Positions 16,798 through 25,293 of a DNA stretch of 64,000 nt are shown piece after piece. The notes below the pieces were generated by a model. The model saw nothing but the letters and a program-made list of their open reading frames with translations, was not told where the DNA came from and did no database searches. Source of the DNA: Paractinoplanes lichenicola (GTDB lineage Bacteria; Actinomycetota; Actinomycetes; Mycobacteriales; Micromonosporaceae). The stretch spans positions 372,001 through 436,000 of the forward strand of contig NZ_JAENHO010000008.1 in NCBI RefSeq assembly GCF_016785085.1, written 5' to 3'. Within the stretch, counting starts at the first letter, position 1; each line of letters begins with the position of its first letter. The position numbers were made by a program, and so were the translations under genes.

Positions 16798-18798
16798 ATG
16801 GTCATCGTCGACGAGGCCGTCCTGGCCGACCCGGACCGCCTCGGCGCGGTCCGCACGGCGAAACACTCACTGCCGGCCCTGCCGCTCGCCCCGGACGCCC
16901 TGGCCCGGCTGGCCGCCCGGCTGCTCGAGGCCCCCGAGGCGCAGCTCACCCTGGTCGACCGCGAGGGGGTGCTGCTGGCCGGCGGTCAGGGCCCGCCCGA
17001 CGCCGACATCGCCCGCTGGGCCGTCTCGGCCGGTCGGGCCGTGCAGCGCGAGGCGCCGCCGGCCTTCCTCGCCGTCCCGGTGCTCGACGGGGCCGGGCTG
17101 CCGGTCGGCGCGCTCGCCGTCCTCGACTCCGCCGCCCGCCGCTGGACCGGCGAGAACGCCCGCATCCTGACCGAGCTCACCGCGCTGGCCAGCCCCGGCT
17201 CGAGCGCCTCGTTCCTGTCCTCGCTGATCGACAACCTGCCGGTGGGCGTCATCGCGTGCGACGCCGACGGTGACATCGCCGTGGTCAACCGGCCCGTACG
17301 CGAGCTGATCGGCCTGCCCGCCGAGGCCGCCCCGCGGCTCTATCCGACCCGGGCCACCGGCGCCCTGTTCGACGCCGACGGCCGGGTCGTGCCGTGGCGC
17401 GAGTCGCCGATCCAGCGGGCCGCGCGCGGCGAGCGGGTCGACACCGACCTGGTGGTGCGCGTGGCCGGGCGCCGCGAGCGGATCATCGCCGCGACCGCCC
17501 AGCCGATCCTCGACGACGACGGCCGCCACCTGGGTGCCGTGGCCGTCGCCCGCGAGGTCACCGCGCTGCGCCGGGCCGAGCGGTTCCGCGACTGCCACCG
17601 GGCCGTGGAGGAGGCGCTGAGCGTGGCCGGCTCCGCCGCCGAGGCCGCACCCGGCGTGCTGGCCGCGCTCGGCACCACGCTGGGCTGGCCCGCGGCCGAG
17701 CTGTGGCTGGCCGACGAGGACTCGGGCGAGCTGAGCGTCGGCGGTCGCTGGTGCGCGCCGGGCCGGGGCCTCGAGGAGGTCCTGACGTTCGCGCCGATCA
17801 AGGGGTCCGGCATCACCGGGCGGGTCTGGTCGACCGGCCGGCCGATCTGGGTGCCCGACATCGCCGACTCGGCCAGCCTGCGCACCCCGCTCGAGCGGCA
17901 GCGCGCGGCCGCCTGCCTGCGCGCCGGGCTGCGTACGGTGCTGGCCGTGCCGGTGCGCGACGCCGACACCGTGCTGGGCGTGCTCACCTGTTACGGCGAC
18001 GCCCCCGAGCCGCACGAGGACCTGCTGGCCCTGCTGCTCGACGGGGTGGCGGCCCGGATCGGGGTCTACATCGCGCTGCGCCGGGCCGAGGCGCTGGCCC
18101 GTCAGCTCTCGCGGGCCAAGGACGACTTCATCGCGCTGGTCAGCCACGAGATGCGCACGCCGCTGACCTCGATCGTGGCCAGCGCGTCGATGCTCGGCGA
18201 CGAGCAGTCCGGGCTCGACGAGGAGAGCCGGGCCATGGTCGACGCCGTGCACCGCAACGCCACCAGCCTCCGCGCGGTCGTCGACACCCTGCTCGACCTG
18301 GCCGGCCTCGACTCCGGGCACGTCGCGCTGCGGGTCGAGCCGGTCGACCTGTCCGACGTCGTGGACTCCGCGCTGGCCGCCGCCCGCCCGCACGCCGTGG
18401 CCAACGGCGTCCGGCTGCACTACGAGCGGGAGGAGCCGCTGCCGCTGCACGGCGACCGGCGCCGGCTGCGCCAGGTCGTCGACGACCTGCTGGCCAACGC
18501 GATCAAATACAGCCCGCGCGGCGGCGACGTCGAGGTCACGCTGGTCGAGCGGGCCGGGGTGGCCGAGCTGTCGGTGGCCGACCACGGCATCGGCACCCCG
18601 GCCGAGGAGCGCGACCGCGTCTTCGACCGGTTCTATCGCGCCAGCAACGTGCGCCACCAGGGCATCGCGGGCAAGGGGCTGGGCCTCAGCCTGGCCCGGA
18701 CGATCGTCAACCTGCACGGCGGCACCATCCGCCTCAGCGGTCACCCGCCGCACGGCACGACGGTTCTCATCCGGTTGCCGATCTCGCCCCGGGCTTAG
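16798..18798 (+). CDS. GAF-PAS-GAF sensor histidine kinase
   Basis: 666 aa, soluble. GAF-like region (about 30-130), PAS (about 140-260; LIDNLPVGVIACDADGDI), second GAF (about 275-425; TLGWPAAELWLADED, GSGITGRVWSTGRPIWV), HisKA with the phospho-His in ALVSHEMRTPLTSI, and HATPase with LLANAIKYSPRGG, ADHGIGTPAEE and GKGLGLSLARTIV. It sits between a stand-alone receiver and an RR/HD-like protein on the same strand, which are its likeliest partners. The first G of the HATPase DxGxG box is conserved but the second is replaced (GIGTPA), still common in active kinases. Confidence 0.93.
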   Translation: MVIVDEAVLADPDRLGAVRTAKHSLPALPLAPDALARLAARLLEAPEAQLTLVDREGVLLAGGQGPPDADIARWAVSAGRAVQREAPPAFLAVPVLDGAGLPVGALAVLDSAARRWTGENARILTELTALASPGSSASFLSSLIDNLPVGVIACDADGDIAVVNRPVRELIGLPAEAAPRLYPTRATGALFDADGRVVPWRESPIQRAARGERVDTDLVVRVAGRRERIIAATAQPILDDDGRHLGAVAVAREVTALRRAERFRDCHRAVEEALSVAGSAAEAAPGVLAALGTTLGWPAAELWLADEDSGELSVGGRWCAPGRGLEEVLTFAPIKGSGITGRVWSTGRPIWVPDIADSASLRTPLERQRAAACLRAGLRTVLAVPVRDADTVLGVLTCYGDAPEPHEDLLALLLDGVAARIGVYIALRRAEALARQLSRAKDDFIALVSHEMRTPLTSIVASASMLGDEQSGLDEESRAMVDAVHRNATSLRAVVDTLLDLAGLDSGHVALRVEPVDLSDVVDSALAAARPHAVANGVRLHYEREEPLPLHGDRRRLRQVVDDLLANAIKYSPRGGDVEVTLVERAGVAELSVADHGIGTPAEERDRVFDRFYRASNVRHQGIAGKGLGLSLARTIVNLHGGTIRLSGHPPHGTTVLIRLPISPRA

Positions 18799-18868
18799 CC
18801 ACCCTCGGCAAACGTCCGATGAAGCGAGTACAGGGGACTTCTTTCGGATGGGTTTGGCGGGGGAGCGA

Positions 18869-20032
18869 ATGACGAACGTGCTGGCGCCGGAGACCGGGGT
18901 GGCCACCAGGCCGACCGTGCTGCTCGTGGACGACGAGACCGCCATCCTCGAGACGCTCTCGCTGCAGCTGCGCCGCGACCACAAGGTGATCGTGGCCGAA
19001 AGCGGCGCCGAGGCGCTGCGCCTGCTCGCCTCGTCCGGCCCGGTCGCCGCCGTGATCAGCGACCTGCGCATGCCCGAGATGGACGGCGTCGAGCTGCTGC
19101 GCCGGGTCCAGCTCGAATACCCCGACACGACCCGGGTGCTGCACACCGCGCAGAGCGACCTGAGCGCGGCCATCGCGGCCATCAACGACGGCGGCGTCTA
19201 CCGCTACCTGGCCAAGCCGGTGCCCACCGACGAGCTGCGCAGCACCGTGCAGAGCGCGGTCGAGCTGCACGGGCGCTCGACGGCCGACCGCCAGCTGCTC
19301 GACAAGACCCTCAAGGCGAGCCTGCAGGCGCTGTTCGGCTGTCTCCAGCTGGCCAGCCCGCTCGCCTTCGCCCGGGCCGGCCGCATCCGTACGCTGGTCT
19401 CCGAGCTCTGCCACGAGATGCAGCTCGACGCGCTGTGGGAGATCGAGGTCGCCGCCATGGCCGCCCAGCTCGGGGCGGTCACCCTGCCGCCGACCGTGCT
19501 GGCCAAGCTCGACAAGGGCCTGCCCTGCACCGACGAGGAGCAGGCCATGGTCAACGGCATGCCGGGCGTCGCCGTGCAGCTGCTCAAGAGCATCCCGATG
19601 CTCGAGGACGTCATCCAGATCGTCCGCGGGCTCGGCCTCAACCCGCCGCCGCACCCGAGCCCGCTGGTCGAGACCGCGGTCGACGTGATCCGTACGGCGA
19701 TCGACTTCGAGACCCTGGAGAGCCGCGGCCTCGAGGTGGAGAGCGCGATCACCGTGCTCGAGTGCCGCGACCACAGCGCCCTGCACGTGCTGGCCGCGCT
19801 GCGCAAGGTCAAGGGCTGCGTCCAGGTCAAGGAGAAGGTCCGCGGCCTGCGCGTGGTCGACCTCGAGACCGGCATGCGGGTCGCCGAGGACATCGTGGCC
19901 ACCAACGGCCTCGTGCTGATCGGCCGGGGCATGGTCGTCACCGAGCTGCTGCTCGACCGGCTCAACAACTTCGCCCGGATGATCGAGATCATCGAGCCCG
20001 TGCTGGCCGTGCCGGGCGCGCGCCGCTTCTAG
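18869..20032 (+). CDS. Response regulator with degenerate HD-GYP-like output domain
   Basis: About 387 aa from ATG 18869 (GGGGGAG 4-5 nt upstream). The receiver has DDE and the phospho-Asp in VISDLRMPEMDG (Asp65). The second half aligns by eye with RpfG-type HD-GYP domains (RIRTLVSELCHEMQLDALWEIEVAAMAAQLGAVTLPPTVLAKL...), but the metal-binding HD is missing: AAMAAQLG stands where HDIG would be, and no HxxGYP follows (GLNPPPHPSP instead). It therefore should not hydrolyse c-di-GMP and may act as a binding or scaffold output. TAG stop shared with the convergent Hpt gene. Confidence 0.85.
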   Translation: MTNVLAPETGVATRPTVLLVDDETAILETLSLQLRRDHKVIVAESGAEALRLLASSGPVAAVISDLRMPEMDGVELLRRVQLEYPDTTRVLHTAQSDLSAAIAAINDGGVYRYLAKPVPTDELRSTVQSAVELHGRSTADRQLLDKTLKASLQALFGCLQLASPLAFARAGRIRTLVSELCHEMQLDALWEIEVAAMAAQLGAVTLPPTVLAKLDKGLPCTDEEQAMVNGMPGVAVQLLKSIPMLEDVIQIVRGLGLNPPPHPSPLVETAVDVIRTAIDFETLESRGLEVESAITVLECRDHSALHVLAALRKVKGCVQVKEKVRGLRVVDLETGMRVAEDIVATNGLVLIGRGMVVTELLLDRLNNFARMIEIIEPVLAVPGARRF

Positions 20033-20400
20033 TCGCCCTCGGCCGCGATCTTCTCCAGTACGGGGTAGACCAGCGCCTGCTCGCCGGCGACGCGGCCGAG
20101 CATCAGGTCGGGATCGGGCACGACACCCTCACGGGCGGAGTGCTCGATCTCGGCGAACACCCGCGCCAGGCTGTCGGCCCCGATGTTGGTGGCCGAGCCC
20201 TTCAGCGCGTGGGCCTGTTCCCGCAGCGCCGCCGGATCGCCCCCGCGCAGCAGCTCGGCCAGCCGGTCGACGCCGCCCGGGTTCTTGTCGAGGAACGAGC
20301 GGATCAGCCGGCCCAGCAGGGCCCGCTCGCCCGGACCGGGATCGTCGCCGGCGATGTCGGCCAGCCGCTCGCGAACCTCGTCCTCCCGGCTGCGCTCCAT
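20029..20400 (-). CDS. Hpt-domain phosphotransfer protein
   Basis: About 123 aa. A helical Hpt domain with the phospho-His in QAHALKGSATNIGA (His64 from this start), preceded by FLDKNPGGVDRLAELLRGGDPAAL as in Hpt modules. Two nearby starts (20400 and 20409) lie in a 9-bp duplication that encodes MER twice; longer ORF versions run through the divergent GGDEF-EAL promoter. It may connect one of the local hybrid kinases to a receiver. Convergent overlap of 4 bp (CTAG) with the upstream regulator. Confidence 0.87.
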   Translation of the reverse strand: MERSREDEVRERLADIAGDDPGPGERALLGRLIRSFLDKNPGGVDRLAELLRGGDPAALREQAHALKGSATNIGADSLARVFAEIEHSAREGVVPDPDLMLGRVAGEQALVYPVLEKIAAEGD

Positions 20401-20459
20401 GCGCTCCATCCTGCGTCGCCGCGCCCCCGCCCGGGACGCGAACAGCCGAACGGAGATCG

Positions 20460-22769
20460 GTGAATAGTTCTCCTCAGCCGCCCGCGGCTGCCGATTCATC
20501 CGGGGTGGCCATGAAGCAGTACGCACATCTGCTCGCCGCCACCGCCGTCACCCTGGCCGGCGCGCTGTGGTTCCTGACCCGCATCGGGCCGGACGCCGTG
20601 GCGTACCTGTTCATGCCGATCGGCGGGGTGGCCGGTGTCGGCTCGGTCGTCGCGCTGCTGCGCCACGGCCGGCTGGAGGCCGGTGCCCGCCGGTTCTGGC
20701 GCCTGCTGCTGCTCTCCCTGGCCACCTTCACCGCCGGGTACGCCTGGCTGGCCGTCCGCGCCTTCGCCGACCGTTCCGAGCTGCCCACCATCGGGCCGGG
20801 CACCGTCGTGCCGGCCGGTTTCGGCCTGCTCGCCGCCATGTGGGCCGTGGGCCGGGTGCCGCTGGGCATCATCGGCCAGCCGGAACGCCGCAAGCAGCTC
20901 ATCGACCGCTCGATCGCCCTGGTCGGCGGGGGCGCGCTGATGTGGAGCTACGGGCTGGCCCCGCTGATCACCACCCAGCACAACTACAGCGACCAGGCGC
21001 TCGTGCTGATCGGCATGACGTTCCTGCTCGGCCTGGGCGCGGTGGCCAAGGTCTCCTACATCCGCGGCGGCCCGGTCGACCGGGTGTCGCTGCGCCTGAT
21101 CGCCGGGGCCGCCGTCGTCGCGGCCGTCGTGGCCATGCTCGCCTTCTACGGCGACGAGGGCGCCCTGCTGGCCCAGGCCGTGGTCATGCCCGTGGCGTTC
21201 GTGCTGGCCTCCGGCGCCGCCCTGCGCCAGTGGACCTCAGCCGGCTCCCACCCGCGCCGGGCCAACGTGTGGCTGCCCTACCTCTCCGTCCTCGCCATCG
21301 ACCTGGCCATGCTCGGCGTGCTCCGCGGCGACATGTCGTGGCCCGACCGGATCGTCATCGTCGCCGTCGTCGTGCTCACCGCGCTGATCGCGGTGCGCCA
21401 GCTCATGGCCAGCCGGGAGAACCGCCGGCTGATGAGCGAGAAGCGCCTCAGCGAGGAGCGGCTGCGCCACGAGGTGACCCACGACGGCCTCACCGGCCTG
21501 GCCAACCGCGGCCTGTTCCGGCAGCGGCTGGCCGAGGCGATCGCGGCCGGGGACGCCACCGTGCTCCTGGTCGACCTGGACGACTTCAAGACCGTGAACG
21601 ACTCGCTCGGCCACGACGTCGGCGACGAGCTGCTGATCTCGGTGGCCGGGGCGCTGCGCGCCGCGGCCGGCCCGGACGGGCTGGTGGCCCGGCTCGGCGG
21701 CGACGAGTTCGCGATCCTGCTGTCCACCGCCGGCGAGACCGTGGCCGACCGGGTGCTCGAGGCGCTGGCCGAGCCGATCGGCCCGCACCGCCTGCTCACC
21801 CACTGCAGCGTCGGCATCGCCGGTGCCGCGCCGGGTGTCGAGCTGGACGAGCTGCTGCGGCACGCCGACATCGCCATGTACGCGGCCAAGCAGCGCGGCA
21901 AGGCGAACCGGGTGCGCTACCACGACGGCATGGAACAGCCCGTGCTCGCGCACGCCCGGCTCGGCGGCGAGCTGCGGCGGGCCCTCGACGACGGCGAGTT
22001 CCGCCTGTTCTACCAGCCCATCGTCGCGCTCGACTCGGGCCGGGTGATCGGGGTCGAGTCGCTGATCCGCTGGGACCACCCGGCCCGGGGCCTGGTGCCG
22101 CCGAGCGAGTTCATCCCGGCCGCCGAGGCGACGGGCCTGATCGTGCCGCTGGGCCGCTTCGTGCTGCGCGAGGCCTGCCGGCAGGCGGTGACCTGGCTGG
22201 CCGAGTTCGGGCCGGACGCGATGCAGAAGATCGCGCCCAACGTGTCGGTGCGCCAGCTGCACGACCCCGACTTCGTCGACGACGTGCGGGCGATCCTGGC
22301 CGAGACCGGCCTGCCCGCCGACCGGCTCGTGCTCGAGCTGACCGAGTCGACGATGCTGCGCGGCAAGCAGGTCTCGCGCACCCTGCACGAGCTGCACGCC
22401 ATGGGCGTACGGCTGGCCCTCGACGACTTCGGGACGGGAGAGTCCTCGCTGAGCCTGCTGCGGTCGTTCCCCGCCTCGATCATCAAGCTGGACAAGTCGT
22501 TCGTGGACGGCATCGAGCTCGACGAGCCGGGCAGCCCGGCCGCCGAGGCCCGGCAGGCGGTGGCCCACGCCGTCGTGCAGCTCGCGGGCGCGCTCGGCCT
22601 CGACACCGTGGCCGAGGGCATCGAGTGCCAGGAGCAGGCCGACCGGCTGCGGCGCCTCGGCTACACCCTGGGTCAGGGCTATCACCTGGCCCGGCCGATG
22701 CCACCCGAGCGGATGACCGAGCTGTTCGCCCGCAACCGGGAGCTGGTCACGGCCGGCGGTGCCCGATGA
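20460..22769 (+). CDS. Membrane GGDEF-EAL protein (c-di-GMP turnover)
   Basis: 769 aa from GTG 20460 (ATG 20511 is an alternative start). About eight hydrophobic segments (roughly residues 20-310) form an integral-membrane sensor. A GGDEF domain follows with an intact GGDEF motif in VARLGGDEFAIL but no RxxD inhibitory site in the expected place. The EAL domain has ESLIRWDHP in place of EAL, plus NVSVRQL, ELTEST, LDDFGTG, IKLDKSF, AEGIE and GQGYHLARP, the full catalytic set. Both activities are possible; which dominates cannot be read from sequence. Confidence 0.94.
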   Translation: MNSSPQPPAAADSSGVAMKQYAHLLAATAVTLAGALWFLTRIGPDAVAYLFMPIGGVAGVGSVVALLRHGRLEAGARRFWRLLLLSLATFTAGYAWLAVRAFADRSELPTIGPGTVVPAGFGLLAAMWAVGRVPLGIIGQPERRKQLIDRSIALVGGGALMWSYGLAPLITTQHNYSDQALVLIGMTFLLGLGAVAKVSYIRGGPVDRVSLRLIAGAAVVAAVVAMLAFYGDEGALLAQAVVMPVAFVLASGAALRQWTSAGSHPRRANVWLPYLSVLAIDLAMLGVLRGDMSWPDRIVIVAVVVLTALIAVRQLMASRENRRLMSEKRLSEERLRHEVTHDGLTGLANRGLFRQRLAEAIAAGDATVLLVDLDDFKTVNDSLGHDVGDELLISVAGALRAAAGPDGLVARLGGDEFAILLSTAGETVADRVLEALAEPIGPHRLLTHCSVGIAGAAPGVELDELLRHADIAMYAAKQRGKANRVRYHDGMEQPVLAHARLGGELRRALDDGEFRLFYQPIVALDSGRVIGVESLIRWDHPARGLVPPSEFIPAAEATGLIVPLGRFVLREACRQAVTWLAEFGPDAMQKIAPNVSVRQLHDPDFVDDVRAILAETGLPADRLVLELTESTMLRGKQVSRTLHELHAMGVRLALDDFGTGESSLSLLRSFPASIIKLDKSFVDGIELDEPGSPAAEARQAVAHAVVQLAGALGLDTVAEGIECQEQADRLRRLGYTLGQGYHLARPMPPERMTELFARNRELVTAGGAR

Positions 22770-22787
22770 GGGGCATAGGGTTTGGCG

Positions 22788-23303
22788 ATGGAGACCGCGG
22801 ACGACGGCACCCGGACGGCGCAGTCGCTGGGCGACGCGCTGACGGCGGTGCACTTCGCCGAGCTGAGCAACGACCAGGTGACCGCGCGGCTGATCGACGC
22901 GATCGCGGGCTGGGCCGAGGAGCAGGGCTGGCGGGTCTATCGCCGGGCGCCGAGCGTGTTTCCGCTCCCGCCGCCGCTGCGCGGGCACTCGGTGCTCGAC
23001 GTGGCCTGCGCCCGCCCGGACGGCCAGCCGATCGCCATCGAGATCGACCGGCTCGACCGGCCCCGTACGGTCGACAAGCTGCTCGCCGAGGCCGCGGCCG
23101 GGCGCCTCGCGATCTGGGTGCGCTGGGGCGCCGGCCCGTTCACACCGCCGCCGCTGCCGGTGCACATGGTCACCCGGCCCGCGGCCCGCAAGTCGGGCGC
23201 CTGGCACACGGTGGCCGACCGGCCGCCGCCGCGGCATTCGGACGCCCCGATCGAGGCCGCCTCGCCGGAGGAACTGCCGTGGGGGCCGACGGGAAACGAT
23301 TGA
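22788..23303 (+). CDS. Hypothetical protein, weakly nuclease-fold-like
   Basis: 171 aa, not recognised. An N-terminal helical part is followed by a region with alternating strands: VLDVACARPDGQPIAIEIDR then a helix TVDKLLAEAAAG and strand RLAIWVRWG. This order (Asp on one strand, ExD on the next, helix, strand) is reminiscent of a PD-(D/E)xK core, but the Lys is absent, so any nuclease idea is speculative. Pro-rich C-terminus. ATG 22788, 18 bp after the GGDEF-EAL stop, and 19 bp before another unknown gene; likely one operon. Confidence 0.6.
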   Translation: METADDGTRTAQSLGDALTAVHFAELSNDQVTARLIDAIAGWAEEQGWRVYRRAPSVFPLPPPLRGHSVLDVACARPDGQPIAIEIDRLDRPRTVDKLLAEAAAGRLAIWVRWGAGPFTPPPLPVHMVTRPAARKSGAWHTVADRPPPRHSDAPIEAASPEELPWGPTGND

Positions 23304-23322
23304 CGGAAGGGTCGGAGCGATC

Positions 23323-24111
23323 ATGAGCACCGGTGTGATGAATGCCCGGGCCGGACACCCGGCCTCCTGGTGGGAGAAGTTCCTCACCGTCTCGGACCGC
23401 TTCGACGACGCCTCGGTGACCGAGCACCTGAGTGACGAGATCATCCCCAAGATCTCGTCGCGGCTGCTGCGGCGCGAGGCCGAGCTGGCCGCCGACGTGG
23501 TCGTGCGGCACCTGAACCGGCCGGTCAGCAGCGAGCTCTCCGACCGGGCGGGCCGGGCGATCGAGCGGCTGGAGGCGACAGTCGAGCGCCTCGACCAGCG
23601 CGCCGCCGACGACTCGGGCATCGCCGAGTCGTACGCGCTCTGTCATGTGCTGCGCGGCCGGTTCGCCGAGGGCGCGGCCGAGGCCGAGCGGTTCGTCGGC
23701 ACGGCGCCGATCCTCAAGGCCTTCGTCGAGGCGCTGCGGCTCGAACGGTTCGACATGGGGCTGGCCCTGCGCCTGATCAAGGCCGGGCAGAGTCCCGAGG
23801 TCGCGGTGCAGTCCGGCCTGGCCGTCGGCAAGTACGCCTGGTGGCCGGACTGGCTGCTGACTGTCGTGTCGGAGAAGGCGATGGCCGGCACCCTCGATCA
23901 GGCCACGATCAAGGCGCTCGACCAGTGCGCCTACGCCGAGCTGACCCCGACCCAGGCCCGGGTGGCCAAGCGGCTGCTGGGCGGCGACGCCGACCTGCTC
24001 GAGACGACCGCGCAACGGCTGGAGAGCCTGGGCGCGTTCGGTGCAGCGGGCAAGCTGCGGGCCGGTGATCTCATGGCGGTGGCCCTGGCCGCGCGGATGG
24101 TCCCCCTGTGA
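23323..24111 (+). CDS. Hypothetical helical protein
   Basis: 262 aa, not recognised. Predominantly helical with no TM segment. It has heptad-like stretches (ELSDRAGRAIERLEATVERLDQRA) and a repeat-like middle part (YALCHVLRGRFAEGAAEAERFVG, FVEALRLERFDMGLALRLIKAG) that may be TPR/HEAT-like. ATG 23323 has GGAG 8 nt upstream. It follows the other unknown gene by 19 bp and ends next to the convergent ABC operon. Function unknown. Confidence 0.6.
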   Translation: MSTGVMNARAGHPASWWEKFLTVSDRFDDASVTEHLSDEIIPKISSRLLRREAELAADVVVRHLNRPVSSELSDRAGRAIERLEATVERLDQRAADDSGIAESYALCHVLRGRFAEGAAEAERFVGTAPILKAFVEALRLERFDMGLALRLIKAGQSPEVAVQSGLAVGKYAWWPDWLLTVVSEKAMAGTLDQATIKALDQCAYAELTPTQARVAKRLLGGDADLLETTAQRLESLGAFGAAGKLRAGDLMAVALAARMVPL

Positions 24112-24130
24112 ATCCGCGCGGCCGGGGCCT

Positions 24131-25276
24131 TTACGCGCCGCCCTCGGTCAGGGTGACCTCGGTGGGCTGGAAGGCCGTGCCGTTGACGTCGACGCCGGCC
24201 GCCTTGGCCGCGGTGATGGCCTGGTTGATGTAGTCGTTGGTGAAGGCCAGGCCCTCCGGCGACTTGGTCAGCACGGTGTCGCCGGTCTGGTTCTTGGTGG
24301 TCATCGAGATGTCGACGGTCTGCTTCCAGGCCGCCTCGTCGATCACGCCGATGCCGCCGGGCGCGGGCCAGATCAGCTTGTTGGTCTCGTTGGTCTGCCA
24401 CAGCTGGTGGCTCTTGCCGAGCTTGGAGCCCTTGGCCACCACAAGGTCGCGGCACTTCTCGGCGTTGTCGCGGCAGAACGCCCAGCCCTTGATCGTGCCG
24501 GTCAGGAACTTGACGGTCTGCTGCTGGTACGCCGGGTCGCTGAGCTTCTCGGTGTTGGCCCAGACCGCGTCCTGGAGCATCGAGGAGCCCTCGGTCTTCC
24601 AGTCGATGATCGAGAAGTCGTCGGCCGTGTAGAGCTTGCCGGTGGCCGGGTTCTTGGCCTCGAGCAGCTGGGCGTACTCGTTGTAGCTCATCGCCTGGGC
24701 GGCGTCGATCTCCTTCTTGAGCAGCGCCTGCATGTCGAACTGCTGCTGCACGAGCGTGACGTCCTTGCCCGGGTCGAGCCCGGCCTTGGTCATGCCGGCG
24801 AACAGCTCGAACTCGTTGCCGAAGCCCCAGTTGCCGACCTTCTTGCCCTTGAGGTCGGCCGCCTTGGTGATGCCGCTGTCCTTCCAGGCCACCTGATAGG
24901 TGCCGGAGCGGCCGAAGATCTGGCCGACGTCGGTGATGCCGGCGCCCTGCTCGCGGGAGGCCAGCGCCTTGGGCACCCAGGCCACGGCGTAGTCGGCCTT
25001 GCCCTGCGCGAGGACGGTCTGCGGGACGATGTCGACGCCGCCCTCGAGCAGCTGAACGTCGAGGCCCTGCTCCTTGTAGAAGCCCTGATCGACGGCGGCG
25101 ATGTAACCGGCGAACTGGGCTTGGAAGAACCACTGCAGCTGCAGCTTGACGGGCGCCAGGGCGCCGCCGCTGCCGCCGGGGGCGGGCGTGGTCGAATCTT
25201 GGTCGGCCGTGCCGCAGCCGCCGATCAACAGGGCGGAGGTGGCAGCTATAGCGGTGAATATCCGGAGTTTGCGCAA
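24131..25276 (-). CDS. NMT1/THI5-type ABC substrate-binding lipoprotein
   Basis: About 381 aa. A TTG start at 25276 follows GGGAGG and gives MRKLRIFTAIAATSALLIGGC, a lipoprotein signal with lipobox LIGGC. The mature part is an NMT1/THI5-like (nitrate/taurine/pyrimidine precursor) binding protein: LQLQWFFQAQFAGYIAAVDQGFYKEQGL and YAVAWVPKAL are typical. Last gene of the operon running from 30916. By context it should bind a pyrimidine, dihydropyrimidine or similar ring. The ORF is open far upstream, but only as a shadow of the permease. Confidence 0.9.
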   Translation of the reverse strand: MRKLRIFTAIAATSALLIGGCGTADQDSTTPAPGGSGGALAPVKLQLQWFFQAQFAGYIAAVDQGFYKEQGLDVQLLEGGVDIVPQTVLAQGKADYAVAWVPKALASREQGAGITDVGQIFGRSGTYQVAWKDSGITKAADLKGKKVGNWGFGNEFELFAGMTKAGLDPGKDVTLVQQQFDMQALLKKEIDAAQAMSYNEYAQLLEAKNPATGKLYTADDFSIIDWKTEGSSMLQDAVWANTEKLSDPAYQQQTVKFLTGTIKGWAFCRDNAEKCRDLVVAKGSKLGKSHQLWQTNETNKLIWPAPGGIGVIDEAAWKQTVDISMTTKNQTGDTVLTKSPEGLAFTNDYINQAITAAKAAGVDVNGTAFQPTEVTLTEGGA

Positions 25277-25293
25277 GTGGTGCCTCCCAGGGT

